DNA of 5,652 nucleotides, taken from Streptococcaceae bacterium (GTDB lineage Bacteria > Bacillota > Bacilli > Lactobacillales > Streptococcaceae). The position numbers and the translations under genes are program-made. The stretch lies in assembly GCA_031285105.1 (NCBI GenBank), contig JAITWV010000098.1, positions 1 through 5,652 on the forward strand, read 5' to 3'. The notes below the pieces were generated by a model. It was given only the letters and a program-made list of their open reading frames with translations. It was not told where the DNA came from and did no database searches. This document shows positions 5,064 through 5,652 of the stretch, piece by piece; within the stretch, counting starts at the first letter, position 1; every line of letters begins with the position of its first letter.

Positions 5064-5652
5064 ATGAAGAAGTATAAATTATTTTCAATGGGAATTGCAG
5101 GAGCGATTTTGTTAGGAGCGGCAAGTCCGGTGTTGGCGAATACTACAGCTGTAAGTGCTACAGGAAATGCGTATGTTCGATTTACTGAAGGGGATGTAAC
5201 CATTATTTCGCCAAGTCCGGGAGCAGCAATGGTTTCTAATTTGGATTTTGGTATTCACGAACTGGATGCACAATTATTGAATACTGGCAGACGCTTTGAA
5301 CATATTGCACAAGGTTATGAAGCGGCACCAGAAACATCAACGATTAATTATGATGGCAACGGCAATATTGAGTTAATTGGTCTTCGTGATTTACGTGGTA
5401 TTGGTTCGGATTTTATTGAATTACAAATCAGCTCACCTGGGTTTGTAGGAATCAATGGTGCAGAGATTAGTGTTACAGGATTGTCTGTTCGCGGTGGAAC
5501 AAATAACCCTACAATTTATAACCCAAGACGAGAAAGAAGATACAATCTTTTACGAAATACAGAATCAGTTCAAATTAATAATACGCAAGGGGATATTGTA
5601 TTATATGCACCTATTTCTGGAATTAGTTTAAATATACCAGGTGGAAATGCTT
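5064..5652 (+). CDS. WxL-domain surface protein with degenerate proximal motif, 3' end cut by window
   Basis: 196 complete codons are visible and the frame is open at the window edge. The start is supported by AAAGGAG 7 nt upstream. A signal peptide occupies residues 1-26 (MKKYKLFSMGIAGAILLGAA start, likely cleavage after VLA). The remainder is nearly all WxL domain: LDFGIHEL at 60-67 (the FGTH-like element), DLRGIG before the proximal motif, then GAEISVTGL and, at the window end, SGISLNIPGGNA. In family members this last pattern immediately precedes the AGTY...TWTL distal motif, so the stop probably lies about 20 codons past the window. In the proximal position the expected W-x-L reads F117-I-E119 with Leu120 adjacent. 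No tryptophan occurs in the visible protein, so the canonical peptidoglycan-contact residue is missing there. Its small size and lack of an extra domain resemble the compact WxL proteins of other clusters. It probably partners the two upstream proteins at the wall. Confidence 0.87.
   Translation, partial: MKKYKLFSMGIAGAILLGAASPVLANTTAVSATGNAYVRFTEGDVTIISPSPGAAMVSNLDFGIHELDAQLLNTGRRFEHIAQGYEAAPETSTINYDGNGNIELIGLRDLRGIGSDFIELQISSPGFVGINGAEISVTGLSVRGGTNNPTIYNPRRERRYNLLRNTESVQINNTQGDIVLYAPISGISLNIPGGNA

Noticed and set aside
4689..5203. Short - strand open frames at 4689-4871 and 4988-5203
   Set aside because: They overlap WxL genes 2 and 3 in antisense; the second covers the real ribosome binding site and signal peptide of gene 3.
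1..5652. CRISPR array, tRNA, rRNA, insertion sequence or phage genes
   Set aside because: No spaced direct repeats, RNA gene signatures, transposase or phage-like frames were seen; the only tandem repeat is the coding one at 923-958.

Overview
The window is AT-rich, low-GC Gram-positive DNA. Every gene reads on the + strand, with strong AAAGGAG-type ribosome binding sites. Three consecutive genes encode exported proteins with the WxL cell-wall-binding fold. One of them also carries an LPxTG sortase signal. WxL gene clusters are characteristic of Enterococcus, Listeria, lactobacilli and relatives (Vagococcus, Carnobacterium, Tetragenococcus), so a lactic-acid-type Lactobacillales species is the best guess. 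The species cannot be read from the sequence.

Layout. Positions 2-316 hold the 3' end of a siderophore-binding lipoprotein gene (FatB/YclQ/CeuE type), cut by the window edge. The reading frame resumes directly after its stop. It encodes a 34-codon scrap (317-421) resembling the extreme C-terminus of a UDP-glucose 6-dehydrogenase, probably a gene remnant left by a rearrangement. A perfect 22-bp-stem hairpin (429-488) follows and probably acts as a terminator. A sigma-A-like promoter (541-568) then opens the WxL operon.

The WxL operon. Gene 1 (626-3874) encodes a 1082-residue secreted adhesin-like protein: signal peptide, acidic repeat region, long pectate-lyase-like beta-helix, Ig-like module and C-terminal WxL domain. 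Gene 2 (3891-4991) starts 16 bp later and has an unusual architecture. A complete mini LPxTG protein (signal peptide, LPDTG, membrane segment, RKKK) is fused in frame to a second signal-peptide-like segment and a complete WxL domain. Gene 3 (5064 to the window end) is a compact WxL protein whose proximal WxL motif has lost its tryptophan. It is cut by the window edge, probably about 20 codons before its stop.

How they may work together. In known WxL clusters (csc-type loci), WxL proteins bind peptidoglycan non-covalently and are encoded with a small LPxTG protein and a DUF916/DUF3324 membrane protein. Together they are thought to form a surface complex. Here the LPxTG and WxL components are joined in one polypeptide. 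The DUF916-type member is not in the window and may lie downstream. The most interesting feature is the fusion junction. A canonical slippery heptamer, A_AAA_AAG in the correct phase (4127-4133), lies where a -1 shift would end translation four codons later. That would release a free 85-residue LPxTG protein instead of the fusion. This may be a programmed switch, a genuine polyprotein, or the scar of a recent frameshift fusion. The sequence alone cannot decide.
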